Source: Aplysia californica (lineage: Eukaryota > Mollusca > Gastropoda > Aplysiida > Aplysiidae). Taken from it: DNA of 64,000 nucleotides. The notes beneath the pieces were generated by a model. That model worked only from the letters and a program-made list of their open reading frames with translations. It was not told the origin of the DNA and ran no database searches. The position numbers were made by a program, and so were the translations under genes. The DNA is taken from positions 899,652 to 963,651 of the forward strand of contig NW_004797301.1 of the NCBI RefSeq assembly GCF_000002075.1. Reading direction: 5' to 3'. Shown piece after piece: positions 48,601-56,073 of this stretch; the stretch's first letter is position 1, and every line of letters starts with the position of its first letter.

Positions 48601-51600
48601 TGGTGCAGTTAACTATGAAATCAGAGGACTTTTAAATTTCAGTTTGTCACAGTTTGTGGTACCAACTTAGACCGAAATCACAGGACTGCCAGATTTTTTT
48701 CGATTAAGCCCTCTTTTCAGTTTAGAAAGATTACTTAAATAGCGGGGGGGGGGGGGGGGGGGGGAATTGAAAATTCTAATCTCTTCCGGCTTACAGCTGT
48801 TTTCAGATTATCCATGTTTGGCAGACTCCACTGTATTATTGGAGTGTGTACACATGCCTGATGCACTTCCTCCACTCCCATCATTCTCAGCTCTTATTGA
48901 TTTTTGGTCTGAGTAGATTCTGACCATTATAATTATATCTGTCATGTGACAGCAAGGAGGCTAAACACTATGCCACAGGTGTTGCTGCTTATTTTATCCC
49001 TAAGAGTGGAAGTTTTTAAAAAGCTTTTAGTAAGAGTTTTACAACACTTGCAACACAATTAGATCACATAAATGTTGAATAATATACATTGAAGGTTAGA
49101 GGTGTTAATAGCTTATATCCCTGAGAGGAGAGAAAAATGTTTGGTTTGCAACCGAAAGGTTGTGGGTCCAAACGCAATCAGGAGCCTGATGTTGTGTCCT
49201 TGGGAAAAAAACCACTTTACATAAATTTTACTCACTTCATGAAGATGGGAATGGGTACTCAGTTAAAGGCAGTGAAAGATCTTGTCAGTTTGTTAGTGTT
49301 TGAGGGCTTATTAAATGGCTGCTTGCACTGTATGTTCCCTTGGAAAGCAAGAATAGTTCTGAGTGTACTAGGGTCTGCTGGGGTAATAAAAATAGATTGT
49401 AAAGCACATAGAGCTTGCTATAGAGCAGGTGCTATACAATAAATGCTATTTATTTATTATTTATTATGATCTCATTGCACGGCTTAATTGTGAGGTATTC
49501 ACACAAATCTACACCACAGACTGAAACCAGTTAACCAGTTAACCTTAACAAATCTTCTTCCTTTTTCTTCTCTCACTCAGAACAGCGCCAAAGACAAGAA
49601 GAAGAAAAAAGAGCCAGAGATTGAGCTTGTGAAGTCCCCAGCCACGTACACAACCATTGCCACTTTCCATATCACCCTGGACCAGTTTTTGGAAGGAGAG
49701 TTTGAATACCACAACATCTTCACCAAAGGCGATGTGCCACCTCCCTCCACCATTCGCAGCATCGATCCAGAGGACAAAAAAGTTGTATGTTTTATATCAG
49801 TGGTGTTACAAACTGGACAAGTGTGGAGATTTCCTATTTCTTTTTTTTTTTTTTATTACACTTTTGTTTCCTTGTTAGAACTTCTGTATTGTCTTTATCT
49901 CTCCTCCTTCTTTTTTGTGTTTGTTACTCTCTTGTGACACCTCTAATCTTCGGCGCTTTTATTAGTATTACCTTATTGTGTTGCAAGTGCCGTAAAACTC
50001 TTACTAAAACTAAAACTAAGATCTTCCATAGGGTACTAATACCTAGTTAAAACTAAACACTTTACATCCCTCAAACATAAGAACAAAACCTGGTAACCAA
50101 GTATTTATCATTCCTTTATTTATGCAGATTATTGCTACTCCTGAAAAATTATTTTGCATAGACTTGGCCCATTTGCACCTGACACCATCGTTATGTTTTT
50201 CTGGATGTATAGATATGTCAACCTCTCCGAGTAACTAGATTGGGAGTGAAACTCGTGAGACAGTTTGCTTGTGCTGTTCTCCCCCCTCTCCTGGAGCTTT
50301 GAGACAGACAGATACGGTTTTCTATAAGCAGCATCAATGCACAGAACCACGACATCATAAACACCAGTCTGCGGACACATTCTTTACAAATTTGATTTAT
50401 TCTTTAATTTTTAAAAATAATGTACCACCTGTGCAGATAGTAAGTGGATGCTTTAATGTTGTTCGCTCCTTTTTCTCCTTTACAGAATTTCAATTAAATA
50501 TCCTGTTACTTTAGAAACATTTATAAACGGTCTTGAGAACTGCTATTGTGTGGAAAGATGGAGGGGAAAAAAAGAAAAGAGGGGAGACAGAACAACATAC
50601 ATATATGACCTGAACAACTTTATGATAAACAACACAATCAGAAAAACTGAGCTGTTCTGGAGGACAACAAGAAGGAATGGGGTACCATGGTCATCATTGT
50701 TAAGTTATATAAGTGCAAAAGATTAGAGGTGATGCAAGAAAGTGACAAACACAAAAAAGGAAGAGGAGAGATAAGAACAACAGATGTTTGATAGAAAAGA
50801 AGGACCAAGCCACACCAGAGCACCTGTCAAACACCCACCAACATGGCTATAATGGGCTGGCTCAGTATGTCTGAAACTCAACTTAATTTTTCTTTCAACT
50901 TGCTTCTTTATCAACTCTTTAACCATGCAATTTAAAATCACGTTTCCACGTAATTTTCTCTTGTTTGTGGAAGTGCGACCCACCTATTACGTTTTTAAAA
51001 ACGCTTGTTTAGCGTCAAACTTATCAGTTAAGTGTTATCTAGACGTAGAATTCATTTATCTTTGATTTCCAGGTCAAACTAAGGGCTTGTTAGCTCGTAC
51101 TTTGTTATATTCGGTCCATACCATAATACAATAATATAGAACTTCGCCTCAGACAGTGGTACCGTCCAGCCATGGTTACGGACCTCAACTACCAGACGCT
51201 GCCACCGCCCAGACATGGTAAAGTTAAAGAGTTAAATTAGTCAGAGATTGAGATGTTGAGGCCTTTACACTTAACATTTTAATTTTTGTATTTTTCAGGA
51301 AAAGAAAGACAGTAAAGATAAGAAGAAGCCAGACAAAGCAGCCGATAAAAAGAAAGACCAGAATGCCAGTAAGTAATGCACACCCCCCTTCCCCATCAGT
51401 TTTTGTTTGATTTTATGTTCTGGAGAATTTTTGTAAGTGTGTGTATCCCCTGCACGTGTGCTCATTTCTGTCAGATTTCACTGTCAATCAAATCTGCCAT
51501 AAATGTATAGATACAGAATTTCTTCCTGCGAAACCTGCAGACAACCAAAGCAAGACAAAGCAAAGCACTTAGAAATGTCAATCAGTCTTGACAGTCATAT

Positions 51601-53314
51601 AAATTATTATAATATATATGAATCCTCAAACCTACCGGTATTTTCTTATTTCCACCACTGATGACTGTATATATATATACAATTATACAGTAAAGCACAT
51701 ATAATTCAAGGGTGCAAAACTTAATTCATGAATATCTCAAACAATATGTGTCATGACGCGGTAGAATCAGGCGCTCGTCAATTTTTGGGCATATTGAGTT
51801 ATTGGTATCATCTTGCAGGTTATTCATTTGCCTTGCTTTCATTGAAAAAAATAATCAAAATGAAGAAACTTGCATTTTTTCGCAGGTTTGTGAATTTTTA
51901 TTAAATTTTTGTTTTTTGCTCAACACCTTTCATGCCCATTCAAGAACTCATTTCTGTGTGGATTTTTCTGAAAAACGTTTATAAATGGCACAGAAAATGT
52001 AAAGCTAAGGAAATAACTAACCTTTGGCAGCCATTTTCTCACTAATTTTACCTCTGAAAACAGGTGACCCCACTTCCTTCTTTCGTAAATATCTCGACTT
52101 GTATTTTAGATAAATGGATACTTTTTTCATCCAAATAAAGACAAGTGAACAAGCTTTAAGATGATACCAATAACTCTACATGCCCAAAAATTGACGAGAG
52201 CCTGATTCCACCACGCTGCCTCACATATGTCATTACCTAACTACTAACTGAATGGCTTATTTTTTTTGTATTGGTAGTGTAGCATTCTTGTTTGAACAAC
52301 ATAGATGTGTTAAATAGCTCTTCTCAAAAAGCCCAGTGAATTAAATTTTTTCCAACAATTGTCTCGATTTCAAATCACCCTACGCACACATTCATTGAAA
52401 ATCAAACACATCCATCATCGTGTAGACTATCATATCAAGATACCTCAACCCACCAGACTTGCTTCCACACAGCATAATATACATGCTGCTGGTATCGAGA
52501 TCATCTCACACTCACAATACCACATTACCTGTGAATGTGTGTTTGTGTGTGTGTGAGTGGTTGTTTGTTGAATATGAAGATATGGATCAGGAAGTGATTA
52601 CACAAGACGGGTGAATGGTGTGTTCTGACTAATGTTGGTTAAGTCATGATCATGATTTGATGTTAGGTGGAGCAATTTTGCAATCTTTTTTTTAGTAGTA
52701 ATAGTAAGGCTCATCTACAACAGTTTCTCTCTTCTTGCTTTGACATTGAACAAGGCCCAGACACTATCCATCTTTCTATCCTTTTGTGAACATCGAGTAC
52801 TTTTCATGATGGCAATGGCAGAGAAGGGAAAATAGAAAGCCTACTTCCCTTAATTTTTAATTCAATGTCTCTCCTATTTTCTGTTAACACGGTTTACTTG
52901 AATTATGGATGTGTCAAATATATTTGTCAACCCCCAATGTGTTTGAGATATCTCTGTTCTGTAAATGCTGGTCTAAATCATGAACTGTTGTGAAACAAGG
53001 TTCTTCACAAGCAGAAACAAAAAGTTGTCTGCGCTTTTCTTTCACAATAAAATCTCAATTTTTCTCCTCTAGATGCCAAGAAAAGCCCTCGTGGCAAGGA
53101 GGCTGACAAGAAAGGAGCCAAGGGAAAGCATGCCGAGGAAGCAGAGGAGGAAGATTTACCTCCCCCTCCCCTAGAGCTGGAAGTGTCGGTCAAACTCCAT
53201 CACTGGGTAACGGCCATGGACTCTGTGCGGGAAGAGGAGGAGAAAAACCGAGCCTTGCAGGAGGCCAAGGGCAAGGGACCGCAGAGCAGAAAGGAAAGCC
53301 TGAAGCCAGCGTAA
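27547..53314 (+). CDS. LRRC43: LRRC43, leucine-rich repeat-containing protein 43, complete, fifteen exons
   Basis: The model joins 27547-27642, 33373-33487, 34198-34388, 35271-35381, 36977-37107, 39633-39753, 40328-40445, 40757-40833, 41465-41650, 43518-43638, 44973-45283, 46979-47077, 49581-49784, 51299-51368 and 53073-53314. All borders are GT-AG and every phase fits, giving 730 residues; human LRRC43, from memory, is about 656. The start [13 protein letters not shown] resembles the human LCLRDFPCGAGSW. Leucine-rich repeats span about residues 125-260 ([54 protein letters not shown]), closed by the cap [17 protein letters not shown] conserved beta-rich region, acidic linkers and two Lys-rich segments (about 535-570 and 628-660) follow. 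The family is associated with ciliated cells; its biochemical role is not established. A small extra phase-0 exon in the 5.7-kb intron 1 cannot be excluded. Confidence 0.93.
27643..28599 (+). other. LRRC43 intron 1, first part, no element placed
   Basis: AT-rich to about 28190, then increasingly GC-rich. Around 28045-28110 a TGTTCATAAGT ... AAACTTGGCAT stretch resembles part of the hAT-like element at 48537-48570. Confidence 0.35.
28605..28790 (+). repeat. GC-rich repeat fragment in LRRC43 intron 1
   Basis: Shares blocks in inverse orientation with 24585-24760 (GTTGCCGAGTTTCATT and CGATTGGCATTGCTA). The pair flanks the divergent ARL6IP4/LRRC43 promoter about 3.8 kb apart. Confidence 0.4.
28955..29045. 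mobile_element. Fold-back fragment next to the LINE 5' end
   Basis: Begins TTAACACTTTCCCTAC, like a TTAA-type MITE terminus, then has 22-bp arms (28971-28992 and 29017-29038) that are inverse with three mismatches. The outer right arm is not recognisable, and the LINE starts within a few bases, so this may be a MITE cut by the LINE insertion. Confidence 0.4.
29046..31502 (+). mobile_element. 5'-truncated LINE with reverse transcriptase and RNase H (I-superfamily type)
   Basis: The frame from 29095 to 31055 encodes [19 protein letters not shown], reverse transcriptase motif A ([10 protein letters not shown]), motif B ([14 protein letters not shown]) and YVDD (29584-29595), then an RNase H domain with TDGS, SAEA, SDS and [14 protein letters not shown], so its catalytic acids and His are present. 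One in-frame TGA at 30237-30239 splits it. A frameshift near 31031 moves the end ([23 protein letters not shown]) to another frame, closing at 31327, and another shift lies near 29075. The endonuclease half is absent. LINEs with a C-terminal RNase H belong to the I superfamily; the exact clade is open. It lies in sense in LRRC43 intron 1. Its last 50 bases match the tail of the SINE family seen at 56074-56255. Not active as it stands. Confidence 0.9.
31503..33372 (+). other. LRRC43 intron 1, last part, no element placed
   Basis: AT-rich sequence; no coding exon or repeat recognised. Confidence 0.4.
33373..33487 (+). CDS. LRRC43: LRRC43 exon 2
   Basis: Encodes [20 protein letters not shown] and on to DSLDSIK. 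It is weakly conserved, but the open frame, acceptor tttcag and phase fit on both sides support it. The donor gtaatt is weak. Confidence 0.75.
33555..33735 (+). mobile_element. LINE 3'-end fragment (tail family B)
   Basis: Translates in broken frames to [19 protein letters not shown] and KVFVHGL, followed by GAGAAAGGCA and a (GAT)n tail. The same arrangement occurs at 45458-45656 and 58085-58235. Endings of this RRP..W..V..DV..K..W type are common at the C-terminus of non-LTR element polyproteins. It is a short, degraded copy in LRRC43 intron 2. Confidence 0.6.
33753..33920. mobile_element. TTAA-flanked MITE (piggyBac-like), 168 bp
   Basis: Left TTAA-CACTTTGCTGTCACACAGCC and inverse right TTAA-CACTTTGCGGTCACTTGG match over about 13 of 14 bp. 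It lies in LRRC43 intron 2 just after the LINE fragment. Confidence 0.7.
34198..34388 (+). CDS. LRRC43: LRRC43 exon 3
   Basis: Encodes [23 protein letters not shown] and [15 protein letters not shown], which parallel human SRHSPW, LRELAIRNP and YFRSLRVIDKK. The donor is gtgaga. Confidence 0.9.
34389..35270 (+). other. LRRC43 intron 3, nothing recognised
   Basis: AT-rich. No repeat or gene signal beyond short A/GA-rich runs (about 34600-34650). Confidence 0.45.
35271..35381 (+). CDS. LRRC43: LRRC43 exon 4
   Basis: Exactly 37 codons: [20 protein letters not shown] and [17 protein letters not shown], the first full leucine-rich repeat. Donor gtaagt. Confidence 0.93.
35671..36105 (-). mobile_element. 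TTAA-type MITE, copy of the 60358 family, one end degraded
   Basis: Inverse of 60358-60874: it shares GGACAGTATCGGTATGG-like, CGTTTCAAACAGACTATGA, GGGGGTGCGAAATTTGAACG and TTTGGGTAGGATATA blocks in the same order. The left end is TTAA-CTCACCCGGCCCTAAC. The right end near 36085-36105 has an internal loss and a degraded terminus. It lies in LRRC43 intron 4. Confidence 0.75.
36640..36810 (+). mobile_element. Possible LINE 3'-end fragment
   Basis: A frame reading [20 protein letters not shown] followed by a (GATGATG) tail resembles the C-terminal end of some non-LTR element proteins. Support is weak: it rests on one short frame and the tail. Confidence 0.3.
36977..37107 (+). CDS. LRRC43: LRRC43 exon 5
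   Basis: Encodes [32 protein letters not shown] and the start of the DFW-PNLL repeat. The Trp codon is split across the intron. Confidence 0.92.
37263..39359. mobile_element. TA-flanked mariner-like element with a nested TTAA MITE
   Basis: Left terminus CGAGGTGTGTCAGAAAGTTC, right terminus inversely TGAAGTGTGTCGGAAAAGTT, continuing for over 50 bp through a shared AAAGATTTATTTCAAAC. TA flanks both ends. GTGTGTC..AAAAGTTCC ends are typical of mariner elements. No transposase is present; the inside consists of subterminal repeats around CGTATAATT/AATTATACG and three tandem units of about 200 bp starting at about 37563, 38790 and 38996. The first unit is split by the element at 37640-38664. It fills most of LRRC43 intron 5. 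Confidence 0.8.
37640..38664. mobile_element. TTAA-flanked MITE (piggyBac-like), 1025 bp, nested
   Basis: Left TTAA-CTCATTTGCTACACTGAG and inverse right TTAA-CTCATTCGCTACGTATT match over about 12 bp. It interrupts a tandem unit of the surrounding mariner-like element, so it is the younger insertion. Confidence 0.75.
39633..39753 (+). CDS. LRRC43: LRRC43 exon 6
   Basis: Encodes [20 protein letters not shown] and [12 protein letters not shown], the last two leucine-rich repeats. Donor gtgagt. Confidence 0.93.
39754..40327 (+). repeat. LRRC43 intron 6 with a SINE-tail-like stretch
   Basis: Around 39955-40025 a GGCTATATAAATGTCAAATA-(TTATTA) stretch resembles the 3' end of tRNA-derived SINEs such as 49131-49468. 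The body is not recognisable. Confidence 0.35.
40328..40445 (+). CDS. LRRC43: LRRC43 exon 7
   Basis: Encodes [20 protein letters not shown] and [16 protein letters not shown], the cap after the repeats. Human has YRGLTIDSLAQLCVLDDI and EKHLFRGLS here. Confidence 0.93.
40757..40833 (+). CDS. LRRC43: LRRC43 exon 8
   Basis: Short exon encoding [20 protein letters not shown] and CPEEIK, paralleling the human EAQFVVTIGNIRG region. Donor gtaagt. Confidence 0.9.
40834..41464 (+). other. LRRC43 intron 8, nothing recognised
   Basis: T-rich DNA. No repeat family or extra exon is seen. Confidence 0.45.
41465..41650 (+). CDS. LRRC43: LRRC43 exon 9
   Basis: 62 codons: [17 protein letters not shown] followed by an acidic, Ala-rich linker. 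Base composition is clearly more GC-rich than the introns. Donor gtgagg. Confidence 0.9.
41651..43049 (+). other. LRRC43 intron 9, first part, nothing recognised
   Basis: AT-rich with short open frames of no evident meaning. Confidence 0.4.
43050..43348. mobile_element. TTAA-flanked MITE (piggyBac-like), 299 bp
   Basis: Left TTAA-CTCTTTATCTCCGGCAAG and inverse right TTAA-CTCTTTATCTCCGAGGAG match over the first 13 bp. It lies in LRRC43 intron 9. Confidence 0.75.
43518..43638 (+). CDS. LRRC43: LRRC43 exon 10
   Basis: Encodes a Ser/Pro-rich linker ([20 protein letters not shown] and following). Support comes from phase 0 in and phase 1 out, and acceptor tgtccag. Confidence 0.82.
43811..44130 (+). 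repeat. (TTC)n microsatellite, about 59 perfect units in the core
   Basis: A pyrimidine tract of about 320 bp in LRRC43 intron 10. Bases 43946-44122 are uninterrupted TTC (177 bp); the left part is mixed with TCC and TTT. Open frames here are poly-Ser, poly-Arg or poly-Lys artefacts. Confidence 0.95.
44233..44250 (+). repeat. Run of 18 G
   Basis: Homopolymer in LRRC43 intron 10. Similar runs lie at 48744-48764 (21 G) and 56432-56450 (19 C). Confidence 0.9.
44852..44972 (+). repeat. (ATTT)n microsatellite running into the exon 11 acceptor
   Basis: Imperfect ATTT/GTTT/ATTC repeats continue to the AG at 44971-44972, so the acceptor's T-rich tract is microsatellite sequence. Confidence 0.85.
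44973..45283 (+). CDS. LRRC43: LRRC43 exon 11
   Basis: Encodes an acidic linker, then [20 protein letters not shown] and [20 protein letters not shown], a segment conserved in the family (human PWAEVIP...LRDLVPL). The acceptor follows an ATTT microsatellite; the donor lies at the head of a minisatellite. Confidence 0.88.
45360..45427 (+). repeat. Near-perfect 68-nt hairpin in LRRC43 intron 11
   Basis: Left arm 45360-45384 and right arm 45403-45427 are inverse over 25 bp with one mismatch, around an 18-nt loop that contains CTTAAG. The size and shape are like a microRNA precursor, but a tiny fold-back transposon is equally possible. Confidence 0.8.
45458..45656 (-). mobile_element. LINE 3'-end fragment (tail family B)
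   Basis: The minus strand encodes [20 protein letters not shown] and [20 protein letters not shown], a characteristic C-terminal ending of non-LTR element proteins, followed by a short GATGAC-type tail. It is a short 5'-truncated copy next to the tRNA-derived SINE. Confidence 0.75.
45657..46018 (-). mobile_element. tRNA-derived SINE, full length
   Basis: On the minus strand it starts near 46018 with an A box (TGGCCTAGTGG) and a B box (GGTTCGAATCC) spaced as in tRNA genes. A body follows (CCTTGGGAAAGGCACTTTG, GGTGGAAATGGGTACCCAG, GGTGAAAGATCTTGTCAG). The 3' end reads GCGCTATATAAATGCAATTA then an ATT repeat. Most of this body recurs at 49131-49468. The tRNA-like head has no independent tRNA fold of its own. 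Confidence 0.88.
46979..47077 (+). CDS. LRRC43: LRRC43 exon 12
   Basis: 33 codons, [15 protein letters not shown] then a Lys/Asp-rich run ([16 protein letters not shown]), like the KGEKDKKGK-type stretch of mammals. Confidence 0.85.
46980..46980 (+). other. Note on LRRC43 intron 11 end
   Basis: Between the minisatellite (to 46520) and exon 12 (46979) the intron is AT-rich with nothing recognised. Confidence 0.3.
47368..47553 (+). mobile_element. Tail-sharing SINE, full length, diverged
   Basis: Plus-strand copy in LRRC43 intron 12, starting GTGGGTTATTAGC and ending near GAACTAAAAT. Flanks CATTTCTTT and CATGTTTCTTT may be a degraded target duplication. Confidence 0.7.
47649..48665. mobile_element. 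hAT-like non-autonomous element, 1017 bp
   Basis: Termini TAGGTACCACAAACTG and, inversely, TTGGTACCACAAACTG match at 15 of 16 bp. CTTAGAC is present immediately outside both ends (47642-47648 and 48666-48672), a 7-bp target duplication; hAT elements normally make 8. The interior has a GC-rich part (48180-48300) and no transposase. Confidence 0.7.
48666..48835. mobile_element. TA-type MITE remnant
   Basis: Shares AAATC..CAGGACTGCCAG and a closing CAGACTCCACTGTA with the elements at 17990-18808 and 57617-57792. A 21-base G run lies inside. The left end is missing at the hAT-like element border. Confidence 0.45.
49024..49112 (-). mobile_element. Tail-sharing SINE, 3' part
   Basis: Truncated copy. 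Its stem arms read CAACATTT and AAGTGTTG, so the outer pairs differ from other copies yet still pair. Confidence 0.65.
49131..49468 (+). mobile_element. tRNA-derived SINE, second copy
   Basis: Plus-strand copy in LRRC43 intron 12. It shares GCAACCG, TGATGTTGTGTCCTTGGGAA, GTGAAAGATCTTGTCAGTTT, GGGTCTGCTGGGGTAATAA and a TGTAAAGCACATAGAGC end plus ATTT tail with 45657-46018. The A box is degraded and the B box reads GGGTCCAAAC. Confidence 0.88.
49581..49784 (+). CDS. LRRC43: LRRC43 exon 13
   Basis: Encodes [17 protein letters not shown], then [20 protein letters not shown], matching the human LGRGLVILEPLLAGEPLVS segment in position. I chose donor GTT|gtatgt; using gttgta three bases earlier would also keep frame. 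Confidence 0.88.
49853..50025 (+). mobile_element. Tail-sharing SINE, diverged
   Basis: Starts about 70 bp after the exon 13 donor. Stem CGGCGCTT/AAGTGCCG, ending AAAACTCTTACTAAAACT. The 5' head is poorly preserved. Confidence 0.7.
50690..50842 (-). mobile_element. Tail-sharing SINE, 3' end missing
   Basis: Body and 5' head match the family (GATGTTTGATAG, CACACCAGAGCACC, CACCCACC). The stem-loop is only partly present. Confidence 0.7.
50911..51235. mobile_element. TTAA-type MITE, about 325 bp
   Basis: Left end TCAA-CTCTTTAACCATG (TTAA altered) and inverse right TTAA-CTCTTTAACTTTACCATG. The termini share 9 bp exactly, then CCATG after a short gap. It lies in LRRC43 intron 13. Confidence 0.5.
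51299..51368 (+). CDS. LRRC43: LRRC43 exon 14
   Basis: Encodes [20 protein letters not shown] and QNA, a Lys/Asp-rich linker. Acceptor tttttcag, donor gtaagt, phase 1. Confidence 0.85.
51742..52232. mobile_element. Fold-back element with termini of about 110 bp
   Basis: The left arm 51742-51855 and the right arm (inverse, about 52120-52232) share GGTAGAATCAGGC, CTCGTCAATTTTTGGGCAT, GAGTTATTGGTATCATCTT and further matches through a run of seven A. The spacer is about 260 bp and encodes nothing. No clear target duplication. It lies in LRRC43 intron 14. Confidence 0.8.
52233..53072 (+). other. Remainder of LRRC43 intron 14, nothing recognised
   Basis: AT-rich with a short GTGT-type run near 52535. 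Confidence 0.4.
53073..53314 (+). CDS. LRRC43: LRRC43 exon 15 (last)
   Basis: Encodes a basic linker, then [20 protein letters not shown] and a short charged tail, ending at TAA 53312-53314. The human protein ends in a similar LTVEVQIQLNQCRS segment. Confidence 0.9.
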
Positions 53315-54575
53315 AACTAAAAGTGATACAGCTGTGTAGGTGATGCCGCCTGTACTGTGGGTTGAAGAACTTTGTGGGCGGGTGCTTAGGGAAAATAGCT
53401 GGGGGTGTGGTTGGAGCAGGAGGAGGAGGAGGACCAGAAAAAGGAAAAAAAAAACAATAAACGCAGATGTAAATCAACAACACATTACTCATCCTGCTTC
53501 ATGATTGCAATAAATCAAAACTTTTTAATTTGATTTATTTTCATGAGAAACTTTACAAGAATTGTCTATGCTGATTAGTTTTTTTATGTCAAGCATTCGA
53601 CTTCCTGATCTTTATTATCAAAAGTCTTGCAGGTTCTCTCTTGTTTACCCTGACAACATTCTAAAAAACACAAACAGCAGGTGTTTTATAAAGTTAAACT
53701 TGCTCAGTTTGTGATTAAAAGCTAAGATATATTAGAATCAAACAGTACTGTAATATTGTGCCGTGTGGAATATACAGACTTTGAGAGAACTACTTTTCAT
53801 TTAGTTGATTTTTATTAATTTTTTTTAGTAGAGTAAAACAAAGACTGTACTAGATCCAGAAAAGATTATTTCAAAGGAGAAGGAGGTGGCCCTCTTATTA
53901 GGGTGATGGAGGTTTCTGCTGTAAGCAACTGTGACATGAAGGAAGAGGAAAATTGGAACTCAGATGGGTTGGAACTCTTCTTGACACCTATTTGGTTTGT
54001 ATCTGACCACACGTCTCCTATAATCTTGACTTTGATCAGTTTGAGTATGTTGTCTATGCACTAAAGTATAGTATGTACATGTTTTAGTTTCGCACCCCCA
54101 TCAACACAATTTGGATCATTTCAGTGACAGGGAACCCTGCCTGTTGGGGTTAACCCTGGGCTGAGAGTGAGAGGGATACAGTATCCCAGCAGAAAGACGG
54201 AGATACTATATAAAATACATCATGACAGGCGAATCAAACTCATGCCTTGCATGCAAAGACAAAGCACGTAATTATTACACAATTACATCACAGACACCAG
54301 GTGCAGTACAAAGCCTCAGACAGTATTGTATGCTGTGGAGAGATTCCGCTCATCCTTTAACTTGTATATATATAAAAGATTCCTGTGAGTTGTATATATG
54401 AGATTACTTTTTGTCTATCCATCTTCAGTATTCTTGAAATGGAAGAGATTTTGAACTGTGTCCACACATATAAATCTCTATAAAATAATTGCTACCTGCA
54501 TTCCATTGTAACATTACAGACTGTGATATTCTTGTTTCCCCTCTGCCAATAAAACTTGTTTGAACAATTCTTTTG
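53315..54575 (+). other. LRRC43 3' untranslated region
   Basis: AATAAA hexamers lie at 53456, 53509 and 54548. The last is followed within 35 bp by a TTTTGTGTTTTATTTG stretch typical of a cleavage-site downstream element, so the long form may end near 54570 and a short form near 53530. Confidence 0.5.
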
Positions 54576-54981
54576 TGTTTTATTTGTCAAGTCATTGTCA
54601 CTCAAAAGCTTTGTAGTGTAGAGTGTAACTGAAATTGTCTAAGACACCACCCATGGTTGAGGAGAAAAGGGGCGGTCATAGGTCACTGTCTTACACAGTG
54701 CCTTTATAATGTACAGTAATAAAAATGCAGGGGGAGAGGGAGAGGGGGGAAAATGGGAAGTGGCCTTTTGTACATATAATTGTCTTATACAGGTGACCGT
54801 TTCAGAAGGTTCAACTGTATTGAGAATTACAAACAGAACATCGTCTCATTCTAGAGTGAACAGGATTTTTTTAAATATTGAAAAGAAGCAGAAAGAGCAA
54901 ACAACACCAGAAAGCCCATTAGCCACCCAGTGCTTGGCAGTTCATTTTTAGACTGATTATGTCAACATCTACTATATTTGT

Positions 54982-55098
54982 TTTGGGTAAGAGTTTTACA
55001 GCATTTACAACTCAATAAGTGCAGAAGACTAGAGGTGTTAAAGAGAGTAACAGAAAAAAAGGAGGAAAGATGATAAGGACAATAGATGTTTGATAAGC
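54982..55098 (-). mobile_element. Tail-sharing SINE, diverged 3' part
   Basis: Copy in the LRRC43-CIT intergenic region; GTAAGAGTTTTACAGCA, AGAGGTGTTAAAGAG and AATAGATGTTTGATA are recognisable. Confidence 0.65.
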
Positions 55099-55570
55099 CA
55101 TGTCAATATTTACCAAGCAAATAATGTATACAACAAGAGGAAATTGATTTATAGTGTTTTTACTGACTGACAAGATATATATATACTCACAGCGGTCGTC
55201 TCTCTATAGCCATTTTTTTACAAAACATGGAGAGAAAAAAAGAACAAAAAGAGTTCATAACAGTAAGGGACATTTTAAAATGTCATGAAATGTGGCATTA
55301 AAACAAAACAGATCTATATTTAAGTCATAAAACACAATAATTTACCATAGACTTATAACAGACTATTTAGTAGGTTCACTTTCAAAACCGCTGCGGAAAA
55401 ACTGTTAAAGAGCAATATTAAAAAGTGCTTCTTTAAAGTGAAGTTTTGTTTTTAAGCACATACAGAGAGCCATTTGTAACAACATATGTACATGGTATTG
55501 TCGCAGGTGTTGAAACTCAACAGAAGTTTAGGAGCCTGACAAGCATTAAAGAAAGAAAAAAATGCAACTA

Positions 55571-55743
55571 CAATCTAACATGCACATAGCGAAATCGTAG
55601 GAAATCTTTTCGTTATATATATATTTATATGAACTTCGCTATGTACGTTTTCTAAATACAAAGAACATACATGCATAAGGAAAAATGTTGGACCTGAAAA
55701 TTTGTTTGCAATGTGCCTGTTTCGCTATGAGCATACTAGACTG
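55571..55743. mobile_element. TA-flanked MITE (mariner-like), 173 bp
   Basis: Left CAATCTAACATGCACATAGC and inverse right CAGTCTAGTATGCTCATAGC, both followed by GAAA, with TA on each side. Related ends occur near 10938, 14285 and 17427-17572. Confidence 0.7.
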
Positions 55744-55883
55744 TATAAATATAAACATTTTATTATTGTCAAACTGCGAAATAAAAAAAAAAAAGCATGT
55801 AGATAAAGCAATATGGTGGGAATATACAACTAGATAGGACCACAATATAATGATATGTACCAGTAGCTTTGTACAAATAGTTG

Positions 55884-56063
55884 TTTAGTTTTAGTAGAGT
55901 TTTTTTTTTTACGACGCTCGCAACTGCATAAGGTCATATGAGTGCCAGAAGATTAGAGGTGTTACAAGAGAGTAACAAACATAAAAAAGAAGAAGGGGAG
56001 ATAAGGACGACAGATGTTTGATGGGAAAGAAGAAGCAAACCACACCAGAGCACCCGCTAACCA
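55884..56063 (-). mobile_element. Tail-sharing SINE, first of a pair
   Basis: Full-length copy on the minus strand. Flanks CAAATAGTTG (55874-55883) and CAAGTAGTTG (56064-56073) are a target duplication with one change. Confidence 0.85.
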
Positions 56064-56073
56064 CAAGTAGTTG

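Noticed and set aside
49137-49442. 101-codon open frame
   Set aside because: It lies wholly within the tRNA-derived SINE at 49131-49468.
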